Assembly (NCBI GenBank): GCA_965223235.1
Contig: CBDCVV010000005.1
Location: forward strand, 186,001 to 250,000
Reading direction: 5' to 3'
Origin: UBA2589 sp965223235
GTDB lineage: Bacteria; Gemmatimonadota; Gemmatimonadetes; Longimicrobiales; Gaopeijiaceae
DNA length: 64,000 nt
Shown: positions 7,442-16,285 of the stretch, piece by piece
How the letters are laid out: the number at the start of each line of letters is the position of its first letter
How positions within the stretch are numbered: the stretch's first letter is position 1
Notes under the pieces: generated by a model
Told to the model about the DNA's origin: nothing
What the model saw: the letters and a program-made list of their open reading frames with translations, nothing else
The model's database searches: none
Made by a program: the position numbers and the translations under genes

Positions 7442-8662
7442 TTAGCGCGGCCCGATGGGCGTCGGCACCGGAGGCTCCCTACGGTACCGACCCTCATCAA
7501 AGTCGCGGCGCCGCATCACCAGCGTGGCACCCTGGTCCTCGATCTGACGGTACCCGAGCAAGTGGAACAGCTGGCGCGCGAAATAACGCGCGATTCGTCG
7601 ATCCACGACCACCTCATTAGGCCGGTCGGGTCGCCGCCGCACCCCCGGTAGCCAATGCGCTACCGCAGACAGCCGTGCGCTCCGCATCGCGCTCGACACG
7701 GCCATCCAAAAGGCGGAAAACTCTCGTACGAGGAAGAACCCATCCTCGCCCTGCTCTTGGTACAGAGGCATCAGAAGGCGCCCACCTTCGTCTAGCGACA
7801 CGGGCCCACCGCGGTCGGCCGCCACCACCTCACCAGGCTGTACTCTCTGGAAGTTGCTGTACCCTGGCTTCATGACGAAGCCGTCTTCCTCAGTGACGTC
7901 CCGCTTGTAGCGCATCTCCAGTGCTCGTGGGAGACCTCGGGTGTCCTGTGTCAGACGGCTTCGAGCATCTCGCAACTCCGGCACGTCGTCTTCGGAGAGA
8001 ATCCCAGCAGCAACGAGGGCGATCCAAAGTGCGGCTTCCGCACGATCGACAGACTCCGCCTCGTCGTGCTGCCCGGTCTCGACGGTGAGGGCGACGACCC
8101 CGTGCTCACTCAGCAGGTTGAGCAGCGTGCCGTCGACGAGCTCTTCCAACCCGAAGATCATGGGCACGGGGAAGAGACGGGCGAACGACCGATGGGGCAG
8201 TGCATCGGTAAAGGCCGAGAAGACCCCCCCCGGTCCCGACGTGGTATGGAGGTCGAGCGCGAATACCGGCCCACGAGCTTCCCCGAGCACACTCTCGATC
8301 TGGGCCAACAGTTCGACCTGCTCACGGTCTTCCGCCGCACTGGGTACTCCCGATTCACCAGACCGCAGTTCGGCGATCCGTTCGAGCGTCCAGGCTCGGT
8401 TCAGGTCACGATCGACGAATCGCCGACCCTCAGCGAGCGCAGCTACGTTCCCTGCGAAGGCCACGAACCGTCCGAGCATCCGGTCTTCTCGTTGCGCGAG
8501 CGGGTCCAGCACCCGGCGTACCGCGTGCACCCCCGCGGGCTCGTTGCCATGGATCCCGGCGATGCAGAGGAGAGTCGGCCCTCCGCTCGTCTTCCCGACG
8601 TTTCCGAGAACGCGGTCCGCGATGCCTACCCCGAGGTGGTCCGTGGGGGCGTTCGTACTCAA
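7442..8662 (-). CDS. Succinylglutamate desuccinylase/aspartoacylase family zinc hydrolase
   Basis: 406 aa. The AstE/AspA fold is visible: LLCIAGIHGNEPAGVHAVRRVLDPL with the HxxE zinc ligands, DLNRAWTLERI, ALDLHTTSGPGG with the third ligand, and VTVETGQHDEAES with the catalytic Glu. Residues after about 270 form an extra domain typical of longer family members. It removes an acyl group from an N-acyl amino acid or peptide; the substrate is unknown. Its start overlaps the GCS2-CBS stop by 4 nt, so an amide ligase and an amide hydrolase are translationally coupled. Confidence 0.87.
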   Translation of the reverse strand: MSTNAPTDHLGVGIADRVLGNVGKTSGGPTLLCIAGIHGNEPAGVHAVRRVLDPLAQREDRMLGRFVAFAGNVAALAEGRRFVDRDLNRAWTLERIAELRSGESGVPSAAEDREQVELLAQIESVLGEARGPVFALDLHTTSGPGGVFSAFTDALPHRSFARLFPVPMIFGLEELVDGTLLNLLSEHGVVALTVETGQHDEAESVDRAEAALWIALVAAGILSEDDVPELRDARSRLTQDTRGLPRALEMRYKRDVTEEDGFVMKPGYSNFQRVQPGEVVAADRGGPVSLDEGGRLLMPLYQEQGEDGFFLVREFSAFWMAVSSAMRSARLSAVAHWLPGVRRRPDRPNEVVVDRRIARYFARQLFHLLGYRQIEDQGATLVMRRRDFDEGRYRREPPVPTPIGPR

Positions 8663-10581
8663 CTCACACCTCGGCCCAGACGGTCACCAAGCAGGTCATA
8701 GGCCAACGGCATGAAGTCCCTCTCACTCACGATGCCTACGAGCTTTCCGTGAGACACTACCGGGAGGCAAGAGACGCGATGCTCCCGCATGAGCTCGATC
8801 GCCTCGAGGGTCGGCATCTCCGGAGACACCGAGCGGGGATCACGCTCCATGATCTCCTTTACGGCTGGTGGATCTTCGGCCGACCGAGTGAATCCCTCGG
8901 CCATGAGGCGCAGCACCGAGCGGTACGAGACCAAGCCGACCAGGGAGTGATCGTCATCCTCGACCAAGACGTGGCGAATTTGGTTCTTCTCCATCAAGAA
9001 CGCGACCATGTCTACGAGCTCTTCTTGGTGCACGGTGAAGAGCGATGTCGTCATGAGCTGCTCGACTCGCTCGTAGTTCAACCGCCACCCGCCAGCCTCC
9101 CCGATCTCGGCGTCTTCCCAGAGATGGCCGGGTCGACCCGACTTCTCACGCGCGATCATCGCCGCGGTCACCGCCGTCAGTCGCTCGGAGCGGGTGCCTT
9201 GCTCTTTCATTCCGTCCAGGGAACGAACCATCCATCGTGCGCCCGTGGTGCCACGTTCTACGCGCTCTCTTATGACACCCAGATACTGGTCGATGTCCGA
9301 CGAATCGACGCCGGCCCCTGCTAACCCAGATCGAGCGACCGGAAGCGCTTCCTCGAGAATCAACTCCGACGCGCTCCACGTTCGCCCATCGAGCCACCGG
9401 AACCCAGCCCTCAACCCGTTCCTCGCGGCCGCGAGGAAGTTCGATTTGGCCTCGCCGAAGTCGATGCTCTCTCGCACGTCTCCGTACGTCTCGACACCAC
9501 CGAGCACGAGGCCGATCCAAAACGCCGCGTTCGCCACCTCATCCGTGATGCTCGGGCCACTCGGAATGACCCGACATTCGATGCGGAGGTGTGGAATCCC
9601 ACCGCCCACTCCGTAGCAGGGGCGATTCCACCGGTAGACCGTTCCGTTGTGAAGCGTCAGCGCCTGCAGGCTCGGTGCCCGGCCGGCGTCCAGCTCCACG
9701 AACGGATCCTCGTCGACTTCCCGTGTGAGCAGGACTCGAAAGCGCGCTACATCCTCCTGGAAGAGTTCGGAGACGCTGTGGTTCACCCACTGCTCCCCGA
9801 ATCGGACACGAGGAGACATCTCTCTCATATGCACGGAGCCGCTGCGCGTATCGATCGATTGTTGGAAGAGGGCGATGCGCGTCTCGTGCCAGAGATGTTT
9901 TCCAAAGAGGACCGGGGAGTTCACAGCGGCGGACATCACCGGGGCCGTCACGACCTGAGCCATGTTGTAGAACCGAGCAAACTCGGCCGGTTCTACCTGC
10001 AGGTGGACCTGGAAGGAGGTATTACACGACTCGAGCATGACCGACTCGTGGGCTGTGTACAACTCGTCCCGACCTTGAATCCGCAGCTTGTACGGCTCAC
10101 CCCCCCGCGCGGTCGTGAAAGCCTCGTTGAGCGCGTAGTAGCGAGAGCGCGGGGTAATGTTCTCGAGCGTTACGTCCGACTTGGAAAGCGTTGGAAGGAT
10201 CCCCGTCAGGACGATCTCGGTACCCGACGCCTTGGCTACTTCACGCGCGGCACCCACCAACTCGTGGACCCGCCCTTCGAGTGATGAGAAGCATTCACCT
10301 TCGAGGACCCTCGGCTCCACGTTGGCTTCGAGGTTGTAGAGTGCGAGTTCCGTGGTGAAGGGCCCGTCGATCCCTTCGAGGATCTCGATAGCTGTGGACG
10401 CGGGTCTCCACGCTTCGTTGACCAAGAACATCTCCTGCTCGGCACCGATACGTCGGATACCGGTCTCGAAGAGGTCGTTGTCCAACATGTGATCGAGCGC
10501 CCGGAGGTCGCGCAGCAGCGCATTGGTGAAGCCTCTCGTATCGGCCGGCGTGCGCGCTTGTCCAGAGATGTCCTGCCCCAC
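8659..10581 (-). CDS. GCS2-type glutamate-cysteine-ligase-like amidoligase fused to two CBS domains
   Basis: 640 aa from GTG at 10581 with a GGAGG site just upstream. Residues 40-450 carry the GCS2/YbdK ligase core: IRRIGAEQEMFLVNE, LYNLEANVEPRVLEGECFSSLEGRV, and an ESCNTSFQVHLQVE segment. Residues 510-635 are two CBS repeats (LVEDDDHSLVGLVSYRSVLRLM and VVSHGKLVGIVSERDFMPLA), which in other proteins bind adenosyl nucleotides and could tie activity to energy charge. Ordinary YbdK proteins lack CBS domains. The product is unknown; the ATGA overlap with the aspartoacylase-like gene suggests a make/break amide pair. Confidence 0.85.
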   Translation of the reverse strand: MGQDISGQARTPADTRGFTNALLRDLRALDHMLDNDLFETGIRRIGAEQEMFLVNEAWRPASTAIEILEGIDGPFTTELALYNLEANVEPRVLEGECFSSLEGRVHELVGAAREVAKASGTEIVLTGILPTLSKSDVTLENITPRSRYYALNEAFTTARGGEPYKLRIQGRDELYTAHESVMLESCNTSFQVHLQVEPAEFARFYNMAQVVTAPVMSAAVNSPVLFGKHLWHETRIALFQQSIDTRSGSVHMREMSPRVRFGEQWVNHSVSELFQEDVARFRVLLTREVDEDPFVELDAGRAPSLQALTLHNGTVYRWNRPCYGVGGGIPHLRIECRVIPSGPSITDEVANAAFWIGLVLGGVETYGDVRESIDFGEAKSNFLAAARNGLRAGFRWLDGRTWSASELILEEALPVARSGLAGAGVDSSDIDQYLGVIRERVERGTTGARWMVRSLDGMKEQGTRSERLTAVTAAMIAREKSGRPGHLWEDAEIGEAGGWRLNYERVEQLMTTSLFTVHQEELVDMVAFLMEKNQIRHVLVEDDDHSLVGLVSYRSVLRLMAEGFTRSAEDPPAVKEIMERDPRSVSPEMPTLEAIELMREHRVSCLPVVSHGKLVGIVSERDFMPLAYDLLGDRLGRGVS

Positions 10582-10590
10582 CCTTCCCTC

Positions 10591-11262
10591 CTACTCCACG
10601 AAGATGGCGATGTCCTCGATGGGCTTCTTCTCGATCTTGGGTACCTCAGCCCCTTCCTCCGGATACCCCGCTACCAAGATGAGGAAGGGACGCTCGTTGT
10701 CCGGACGACCGAGGAGCTTGTTCAGAAACTTCATCGGTGACGGCGTGTGCGTAAGCGTAACCAAGCCGGCGTGGTGGAGTGCGGTGATGAGCATTCCGGT
10801 CGCGATCCCGACCGACTCGGTTACGTAGTAGTTCTTCAGCTTCGCACCGTCGGACTGGACCTCATAGCTCTCGGCGAAGATCACGATCAGCCATGGGGCA
10901 CGCACCAAGAACGGCTTGTGCTCGTCAGTCCCGAGGTGCTCGAGGGCCGCGATCCACTCTGGTGGAGCCTTCCCACTGTAAAAGGCGCGCTCCTCGGCTT
11001 CGGCCCCTTCACGGATCTTCGCTTTGATCTCGGGATCACCGACGATCACGAAGCGCCACGGCTGCCGATTCGCCCCGTTGGGAGCTGTCCCAGCGGCGAG
11101 GAGACAATCTTCGAGTACCTCGCGGGGCACCGGTCGATCGGAGAAATCCCGGACCGTACGCCTGCGGCGCATCGTCTCGAGGAAGTCACGCGCACGAGTG
11201 CGCATCTCGTCGGGTGTCAGCTCCCGCCACGTGGTGAGCGGGATGAAATCGGCTCTTGGCAT
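10591..11262 (-). CDS. Nitroreductase-fold flavoprotein, iodotyrosine deiodinase (IYD)-like
   Basis: 223 aa. It has the nitroreductase FMN motifs MRRRRTVRDFSDRPVP, AAGTAPNGANRQPWRFVIV and the C-terminal LLGRPDNERPFLILVAGYP. It matches IYD more closely than generic nitroreductases: E91, Y95 and K116 reproduce the substrate-lid triad of human IYD (E157, Y161, K182) with identical spacing (4 and 21), and the FMN-N5-contacting Thr region LVTLTHTP is present. IYD reductively dehalogenates halotyrosines. It ends 9 nt before the GCS2-CBS start. The family is firm; the halotyrosine substrate is strongly suggested. Confidence 0.85.
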   Translation of the reverse strand: MPRADFIPLTTWRELTPDEMRTRARDFLETMRRRRTVRDFSDRPVPREVLEDCLLAAGTAPNGANRQPWRFVIVGDPEIKAKIREGAEAEERAFYSGKAPPEWIAALEHLGTDEHKPFLVRAPWLIVIFAESYEVQSDGAKLKNYYVTESVGIATGMLITALHHAGLVTLTHTPSPMKFLNKLLGRPDNERPFLILVAGYPEEGAEVPKIEKKPIEDIAIFVE

Positions 11263-11280
11263 CCGCGAGGATACCTACGA

Positions 11281-11844
11281 TTAGCGACTGAGTCGAGCGA
11301 AGAGCGAGACGTACGTCGCGCCGGGCGATGTTTCCGCGAGGACGTGCTCCGCTGGAAGGTCCAGCGACTCGGCAATCATCCGCACATTTACAAGCCCGAC
11401 GATGAGCGGGTCGGACAAGTCGAGTCCGTCCCAATCCGAAACATCCATCGACCGGAACCGGTCGTAGGCAGCCCGAAGGGCACCCGCCGAAGCATCATCT
11501 CGCACCGGAACGTGGAGGGCTGCCGCGCTCACGCGGTACCGCCGGGTCAGCTCCGTCCAACTCTGACCCGTGCTGCGGAGCACGACGAGTGCCTCGGGCG
11601 ACACCCCTGCCCGCCGAGCCACGAAAAGCACAACCGGAATCTCATCCGGGGGTAGCTCCCAATCACTCAGAATGGTGACCTCGGTGGCAGGCAGACTGAA
11701 AAAGTCCGCTACCGCGAGGAAATAGTCCGTTTCCGCTGCATCCTGTGCCCACAGGGCCGGTCCTGTCGCTCCGGCCATCATGAGCAGGAACACCGTACGC
11801 TTTATCGAGCCGATACTGGCCTCCGCGAGAAGGGTCCTGGTCAA
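11281..11844 (-). CDS. Hypothetical exported protein
   Basis: About 187 aa if started at TTG 11844, which has GGGGAG eight bases upstream; a GTG at 11868 without a clear site would add eight residues. The hydrophobic stretch KRTVFLLMMAGATGPALWAQ looks like a signal peptide. The mature part (DYFLAVADFFSLPATEVTILSDWELPPDEIPVVLFVARRAG) has helical repeats and no recognised motif. It lies upstream of the IYD-like gene on the same strand and is divergent from the STAS-like gene. Confidence 0.6.
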   Translation of the reverse strand: MTRTLLAEASIGSIKRTVFLLMMAGATGPALWAQDAAETDYFLAVADFFSLPATEVTILSDWELPPDEIPVVLFVARRAGVSPEALVVLRSTGQSWTELTRRYRVSAAALHVPVRDDASAGALRAAYDRFRSMDVSDWDGLDLSDPLIVGLVNVRMIAESLDLPAEHVLAETSPGATYVSLFARLSR

Positions 11845-11908
11845 GTATGTCACTCCCCGGCACCCCACACCATACGTGCCAACATGGCAGGAATCGTGCC
11901 GAGAAAGC

Positions 11909-11923
11909 TGGCACGCGTCTTGT
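11909..11923 (+). promoter_or_regulatory. Possible sigma-54 promoter
   Basis: TGGCACG-CGTC-TTGT, one mismatch from the -24/-12 consensus TGGCACG-N4-TTGC, 56 bp before the STAS-like gene start. Weak: no sigma-54 activator gene was seen in the window. Confidence 0.3.
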
Positions 11924-11979
11924 TAGTTATAGAGGCACGCCTCAGGGGGGGAGTGACCGTGAACCGATGGGAGGCAACG

Positions 11980-12258
11980 ATGGGACACGATGAAAAGAGA
12001 AACGAGCTCAAGCTCGTACAAGAAGTTCGAGAGTCGGAAGAAGACCGGAGCGAGGATCATATCGTCTTCGACTTCTCTGGCGCGCAGAAGGCAAACGTAG
12101 GCGATCTCTCGTGGATCCTTACAGCACGCCTGCAGTCCGCGCCTACCGATCATGTCTGGGTGCGGAAGCTACCGGACCGCACCGCTCGCATTCTTCACTA
12201 CTTGAAGTTGGATCATCTCTTCCGGCGATACCCGGAGAGCGAAGGCGAGCCTAACTAG
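11980..12258 (+). CDS. Small STAS-like protein
   Basis: 92 aa from ATG 11980, chosen because GGGAGG ends five bases upstream; longer in-frame starts lack a site. The sequence HIVFDFSGAQKANVGDLSWILTARLQ, a basic turn, then RILHYLKLDHLFRRYPESE resembles the strand-helix order and final helix of STAS domains (anti-sigma antagonists, where LEL..LDRLF is typical). No phosphoacceptor Ser is obvious. A strong terminator follows. The STAS match is by eye and moderate. Confidence 0.62.
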   Translation: MGHDEKRNELKLVQEVRESEEDRSEDHIVFDFSGAQKANVGDLSWILTARLQSAPTDHVWVRKLPDRTARILHYLKLDHLFRRYPESEGEPN

Positions 12259-12285
12259 GAGGAAGAACTCATGCCAATGGGTTGA

Positions 12286-12320
12286 GGCCCCGGTCCGCAG
12301 CGCGGATCGGGGCCATTTTT
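12286..12320 (+). terminator. Rho-independent terminator after the STAS-like gene
   Basis: GGCCCCGGTCCGC pairs with GCGGATCGGGGCC around a 3-nt loop (one G-U type pair), followed by ATTTTT. It is one of the few terminators here with a true T-run. Confidence 0.85.
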
Positions 12321-12363
12321 CTTGTCCTCTCATAGTCATGAAGTGTCCCATCGAGAGGACATG

Positions 12364-13422
12364 TCAATCCGCCGACCCTAACACCTTTTCGGCCAATTCG
12401 CGGGCAGCGACTGCTGGAGACTGACCTGTTTCTTCCGCCATCTCGAAGATTGTGTCCAACGTGGCTCCGATCCCGCGCACGCGGCGCTCGGCCTCGTCCA
12501 CACTGGCTCCCTGGTAGATCGACGTGAACGCCATCGCCCCACCGCCATTGATGACGTAGTCGGGTGCGTAGAGGACCCCCCGCTGGTGTAGCCGGTCGGC
12601 ATCCTCCTCCACCGCAAGCTGGTTGTTCGCGGCGCCGGCCACGATCTGACAACGAAGCTCGGGGATCGAATCCGCGTGGAGTGTCGCCCCTACCGCGCAC
12701 GGGGCGTAGACGTCGCAGGCAGCCCCGGGCACCTCGGCCGTCTCGGTGACTCGCCCTCCGACGCGAGTCGCTACCTCGTGCGCTCGCTCGGCGTCGAGGT
12801 CACTGATCAAAAGGGTCCCGCCCGCTTCCGCGACCAACGCAGCCAGCGAAGCGCCGACACTCCCGACTCCTTCGACGAGAACCGAACGCCCGGTCAAGTG
12901 GTCCTCTCCGAAGCGAGCACGGAGAGCTGAACGGATGCCCTCGAAGACACCCAGTGCGGTGAAGGGCGACGGATCCATCGGACCGGAGGTCCGACCCGCG
13001 ACTCCGATCACAAACGGAGAGATCTCTGCAATCGTCTGCATATCCGCAGTCGTGGTTCCGAGATCAGCCCCAGTCCCGAAGCGGCCACCGAGGGAGTTCA
13101 AGAGCTCCCCGAAACGATGGAGAAGCCCCTTTCGCTCCTCTCCAACGAGAGGCCGAGGGATGGCGAGGACCGCCTTTCCGCCACCAAAGGGGAAGTCCAT
13201 GGCAGCCCACTTGTACGTCATCCCGCGAGCTAATCGCATGGCGTCGCGTAGGCCATCCTCAGGCCGGCCGTACTCCTTCATCCGACAACCGCCCGTGGCC
13301 GGACCGAGTCGATCGTCGTCCATCACGATGAAGATCCACGTACCCGTCGGGGCATCGAATCGAGTAACGACCGCGGTCCCTTCGAATTCCGCCAAGACGT
13401 CGAGAAAAGGAGACCCTGTCAT
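12364..13422 (-). CDS. Leucine/valine dehydrogenase (Glu/Leu/Phe/Val dehydrogenase family)
   Basis: 352 aa, the usual Leu-dehydrogenase length. The catalytic segment WAAMDFPFGGGKAVLAIP with the active-site Lys is present, as is GPATGGCRMKEY near 45 and the Rossmann motif GVGSVGASLAALVAEAGG near 185. This group reversibly deaminates branched-chain amino acids to 2-oxo acids with NAD. Its start is 6 nt after the M28 peptidase stop, so peptide hydrolysis and amino-acid oxidation are probably co-expressed. Confidence 0.88.
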   Translation of the reverse strand: MTGSPFLDVLAEFEGTAVVTRFDAPTGTWIFIVMDDDRLGPATGGCRMKEYGRPEDGLRDAMRLARGMTYKWAAMDFPFGGGKAVLAIPRPLVGEERKGLLHRFGELLNSLGGRFGTGADLGTTTADMQTIAEISPFVIGVAGRTSGPMDPSPFTALGVFEGIRSALRARFGEDHLTGRSVLVEGVGSVGASLAALVAEAGGTLLISDLDAERAHEVATRVGGRVTETAEVPGAACDVYAPCAVGATLHADSIPELRCQIVAGAANNQLAVEEDADRLHQRGVLYAPDYVINGGGAMAFTSIYQGASVDEAERRVRGIGATLDTIFEMAEETGQSPAVAARELAEKVLGSAD

Positions 13423-13428
13423 CGGGCG

Positions 13429-14970
13429 TCAGCGGTCCTCGGACACGATTCTGGCATAGCTCTCTGGATTCCACTTCGGCCGATCGTCGGCGTTTCCGAT
13501 ATCCATGCCGAGGTAGTACACGAGCTTCGCGATCCGAGCGGCCTTCTCGGCGTCGATCCGGTCGACCTCGTCGTCTCGCTGGTGGTACTCCGAATGGGTG
13601 CCGTTGAAGAAAAAGAGCACCGGCACGCCTTTGCGGGCGAAGTTGTAGTGGTCTGACCGGAAGTAAAAGCGCTCATCCGGCCACAAGTCGTCGATCGCGG
13701 TCATGCCGAGTTCGGGATGTTCCCCGTTGATCCGATTCAGCGAGGCCCCGAGGTCGGAGTGTTCTTTCCCGATCGCGACGATGGTGTCCGTCCAATTCCG
13801 GCCGACCATATCCAGATTGAGGTCAGCCACCGTGTGTGCCAGAGGCCGGGTCGGGTGTTCGGAGTACCACTCACTCCCCCACAACCCCTTCTCTTCTCCG
13901 CTCACAAAGAGAAAGATCATCGACCGACGGGGTGCAACCTCACCTCCCGCTACGGCCTCGGCGATTTCCATGACCGCCGCGGTACCCGACGCGTCATCGT
14001 CTGCACCGTTGAAAATCGAATCGCCGGACTCGTCGGGGATCCCCATCCCGACATGGTCCATATGAGCGGAGAAGACGACGAACTCGTCCCTCAGCTGCGG
14101 GTCACTCCCCTCGACGATGCCGATGACGTTGGGCGCCGTCCCTTCCGTGACCTGGGTGCGCACCACGGCCGTCGCATGTAAGTCGCCCAACGGATGTACG
14201 CGGACGCGGTCGTTCGCCCGAGTCGAGAACTGAGCGAGCGACGAGCCGCGGGCGTTCAACACCTCCTCTAGCGCACTACGACGAAGTTGTAGAACCGGTG
14301 AAAAGACGTCCGCTCCCGTCTCTCCCCACCCCTTCGTCACATTCGCAGAAAGGGTTCGGCGACGAGTCTCGCTCCAAGCAGCATCGTCCATGTCGCTCGG
14401 AATCAAAACCGATGCGACTCCCGCCGCGCGTAGGCGATTCACCGCCTGGAACAGTTCTGCATTCATGGGCGTGTTCTGGGGCACAGCCAAGACGACGTGT
14501 CGGCCGACGACGTCCCGTACCGCTCCTCGGCTGATCTGGCCCGAGCCTGAAACCACGACGACATCTCCACCTGCCTCGCCGTGGGTTGCCGATCCGAAGA
14601 GTGGTAGCGCATCCGTTCCTAGAGCGAAGCGCTGTCCACCCATCGTCAATGCCGATCGATCCTCATCCACCACCGTTGAAACGATCGGGTACCGTTGGAT
14701 GAAGTCCCCATCCTCCGCACCTCCTTCCAGCCCGATGCGACGGAGCTCTGAAACGATCCAGTCCGCGGCTCGATCCAGTCCACGACTCGGTGTGTCGCGA
14801 CCCTCCATGGAGTCGTGAGCCAAGACCCCCACCCGCCACCGGATATCATCCTCCGTAATCGACGAAGCCCCACCGCTCTCGGGCTGAAGCTGCCCGGCCA
14901 GTGGGGACGCCATTCCGAACGTCACAACCCATGTCGACACAACCCATGTCGACGCGTACATGCGCTTCAT
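13429..14970 (-). CDS. M28 family zinc aminopeptidase, exported
   Basis: 513 aa with an N-terminal signal (MKRMYASTWVVSTWVVTFGM, to about residue 26). A PA-like insert lies at about 115-250. The M28 dizinc site is complete: FSAHMDHVGMG, NGADDDASGTAAVMEI, FLFVSGEEKGLWGSEWY with the catalytic and ligand Glu, LNLDMVGRN and FFNGTHSEYHQRDDE. It releases N-terminal amino acids from peptides in the periplasm or outside. A 15-bp direct duplication inside the signal sequence makes STWVV appear twice. Confidence 0.92.
   Translation of the reverse strand: MKRMYASTWVVSTWVVTFGMASPLAGQLQPESGGASSITEDDIRWRVGVLAHDSMEGRDTPSRGLDRAADWIVSELRRIGLEGGAEDGDFIQRYPIVSTVVDEDRSALTMGGQRFALGTDALPLFGSATHGEAGGDVVVVSGSGQISRGAVRDVVGRHVVLAVPQNTPMNAELFQAVNRLRAAGVASVLIPSDMDDAAWSETRRRTLSANVTKGWGETGADVFSPVLQLRRSALEEVLNARGSSLAQFSTRANDRVRVHPLGDLHATAVVRTQVTEGTAPNVIGIVEGSDPQLRDEFVVFSAHMDHVGMGIPDESGDSIFNGADDDASGTAAVMEIAEAVAGGEVAPRRSMIFLFVSGEEKGLWGSEWYSEHPTRPLAHTVADLNLDMVGRNWTDTIVAIGKEHSDLGASLNRINGEHPELGMTAIDDLWPDERFYFRSDHYNFARKGVPVLFFFNGTHSEYHQRDDEVDRIDAEKAARIAKLVYYLGMDIGNADDRPKWNPESYARIVSEDR
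14924..14953. repeat. 15-bp tandem duplication in a signal peptide
   Basis: Two perfect head-to-tail copies of ACAACCCATGTCGAC within the M28 signal-peptide codons, lengthening the hydrophobic core by five residues. Confidence 0.85.
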
Positions 14971-14991
14971 CGTGCACCCCTATCGTGAATC

Positions 14992-15021
14992 GACCCCGCA
15001 GCCGTACTCGACTGCGGGGTC
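14992..15021 (-). terminator. Hairpin after the sigma/anti-sigma operon
   Basis: Perfect 10-bp stem GACCCCGCAG/CTGCGGGGTC with a 10-nt loop, about 38 bp after the anti-sigma stop on the minus strand. There is no T-run, so it may be a weak or Rho-assisted terminator. Confidence 0.5.
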
Positions 15022-15058
15022 TGAAAGATCGGTTAAGGCCGCGCCTCCGTCAGCCCTC

Positions 15059-16285
15059 TCAGCTGTTCGGAAGTCCCCCTTCAGGGATCAGCCGACTCAG
15101 GTAGAGGTCGAGCACCTCACTCTCGAGCGGCGCGCGCAACACGATCCACCCGGACTCGGATAGCCCTTCGACCTGGTTCTGTCCCTCCCGAGCCGAAGGC
15201 AGGGCAGCAGGTTCAATTCCCTCACTGAGGTGATAGACATCCACCAAGACCCCGTCGGCGGTCTGTTGTCGGAAGTACACGCCGTACGCTGTCGTCCCCT
15301 GGCCCAGATTCGTTACCGATAGCACTTCGAGCTCCGGAACGGACATGGGTGGCTCTTCCTCACCATCCGTCCGACTCTCGGCCGGCGGCGGCACGGCACC
15401 GGCACGGCTTTCCATCGCCGAGGAGAAGGTCGTCGTCGCCGGAAAAGATCGCTCGGCCTCCTCCACTGCTTCGGTTCCGGGAACCGCTCCGGAATCGATC
15501 GTCATGGAGAGGGCCGCGACCTCCTCGGCCACCTCAGCGCCGGCGACGTCGGGAAGTGCCTCCATCGCGGCGTCGAGGTCATCCGCGACCTTCTCCGCTT
15601 GGTCTAGCGCAGCGCCCCCTCCCACTGGGTCGAGTAGCTCCCGATCACGGAGACTCGACCCCGTGGGGGCTGGCTCCTCGCTGCCCCCGAGCACTTCATT
15701 GCGGTCGGTTCGCGCCGCCATGACGTCACTCTCTGCTGACCGCGGCACCACCACCGAGGACTCGTCCTCCGGCATTTCAGGCGTTGCGATTCGAGCCGCA
15801 GTGGCGGTCTCCACCGAGCCAGTCGCGGCGGTCTCTGTCACTACCCGCGGTCTGACTACGTCCGCAGCCCCTTCGACCTCTGCGCGATCGGCGGCTCTCT
15901 CCACGATCGGAGCCCCGAGCTGCCGCTCGAGCACTGCGTCTTGAGCGACCTGGCCGTCTCTCAGGACCCAGCCGGTTCCGAGTGCGAGCACGACGGAGGC
16001 AGCCCAACCCATGCGATACATGCGCACGGACATCTTGGAAGGAGTCCGGCGGGTTTGCTTTACGTACGTTCGAAGCTCTTCCAGCGTCGGCAGCTCGACT
16101 TCTGGGGCCGCGAGGTTGAGCATTGCGTGTGCGTCCGCCCGCTCGCTGCGGGCGATCTCCAGGCGCTCAGTACACTCCGAGCAGGCATCGAGATGCCCGC
16201 GAATCCTCTCGGCCTCGGTGCGCGGGAACTCGTCCAGCGCCCCATCCAAGTAGGCGTGCAGCGCGCCCTCATCGACGTGCGACAT
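15059..16285 (-). CDS. Membrane anti-sigma factor with zinc-finger (zf-HC2) domain
   Basis: 408 aa from ATG 16285 (GGGAGAAGG just upstream); the frame stays open further upstream but that part overlaps the sigma gene in another frame. The anti-sigma zinc motif H31-x3-C35-x2-C38 (GHLDACSECTERLE) is clear. One membrane helix lies at about 93-108 (GWAASVVLALGTGWVL), then roughly 300 residues rich in Ala, Glu, Val and Ser predicted outside the membrane. The start overlaps the sigma stop by 17 nt, so this is the cognate anti-sigma factor. The outer domain probably senses envelope state. Confidence 0.85.
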   Translation of the reverse strand: MSHVDEGALHAYLDGALDEFPRTEAERIRGHLDACSECTERLEIARSERADAHAMLNLAAPEVELPTLEELRTYVKQTRRTPSKMSVRMYRMGWAASVVLALGTGWVLRDGQVAQDAVLERQLGAPIVERAADRAEVEGAADVVRPRVVTETAATGSVETATAARIATPEMPEDESSVVVPRSAESDVMAARTDRNEVLGGSEEPAPTGSSLRDRELLDPVGGGAALDQAEKVADDLDAAMEALPDVAGAEVAEEVAALSMTIDSGAVPGTEAVEEAERSFPATTTFSSAMESRAGAVPPPAESRTDGEEEPPMSVPELEVLSVTNLGQGTTAYGVYFRQQTADGVLVDVYHLSEGIEPAALPSAREGQNQVEGLSESGWIVLRAPLESEVLDLYLSRLIPEGGLPNS

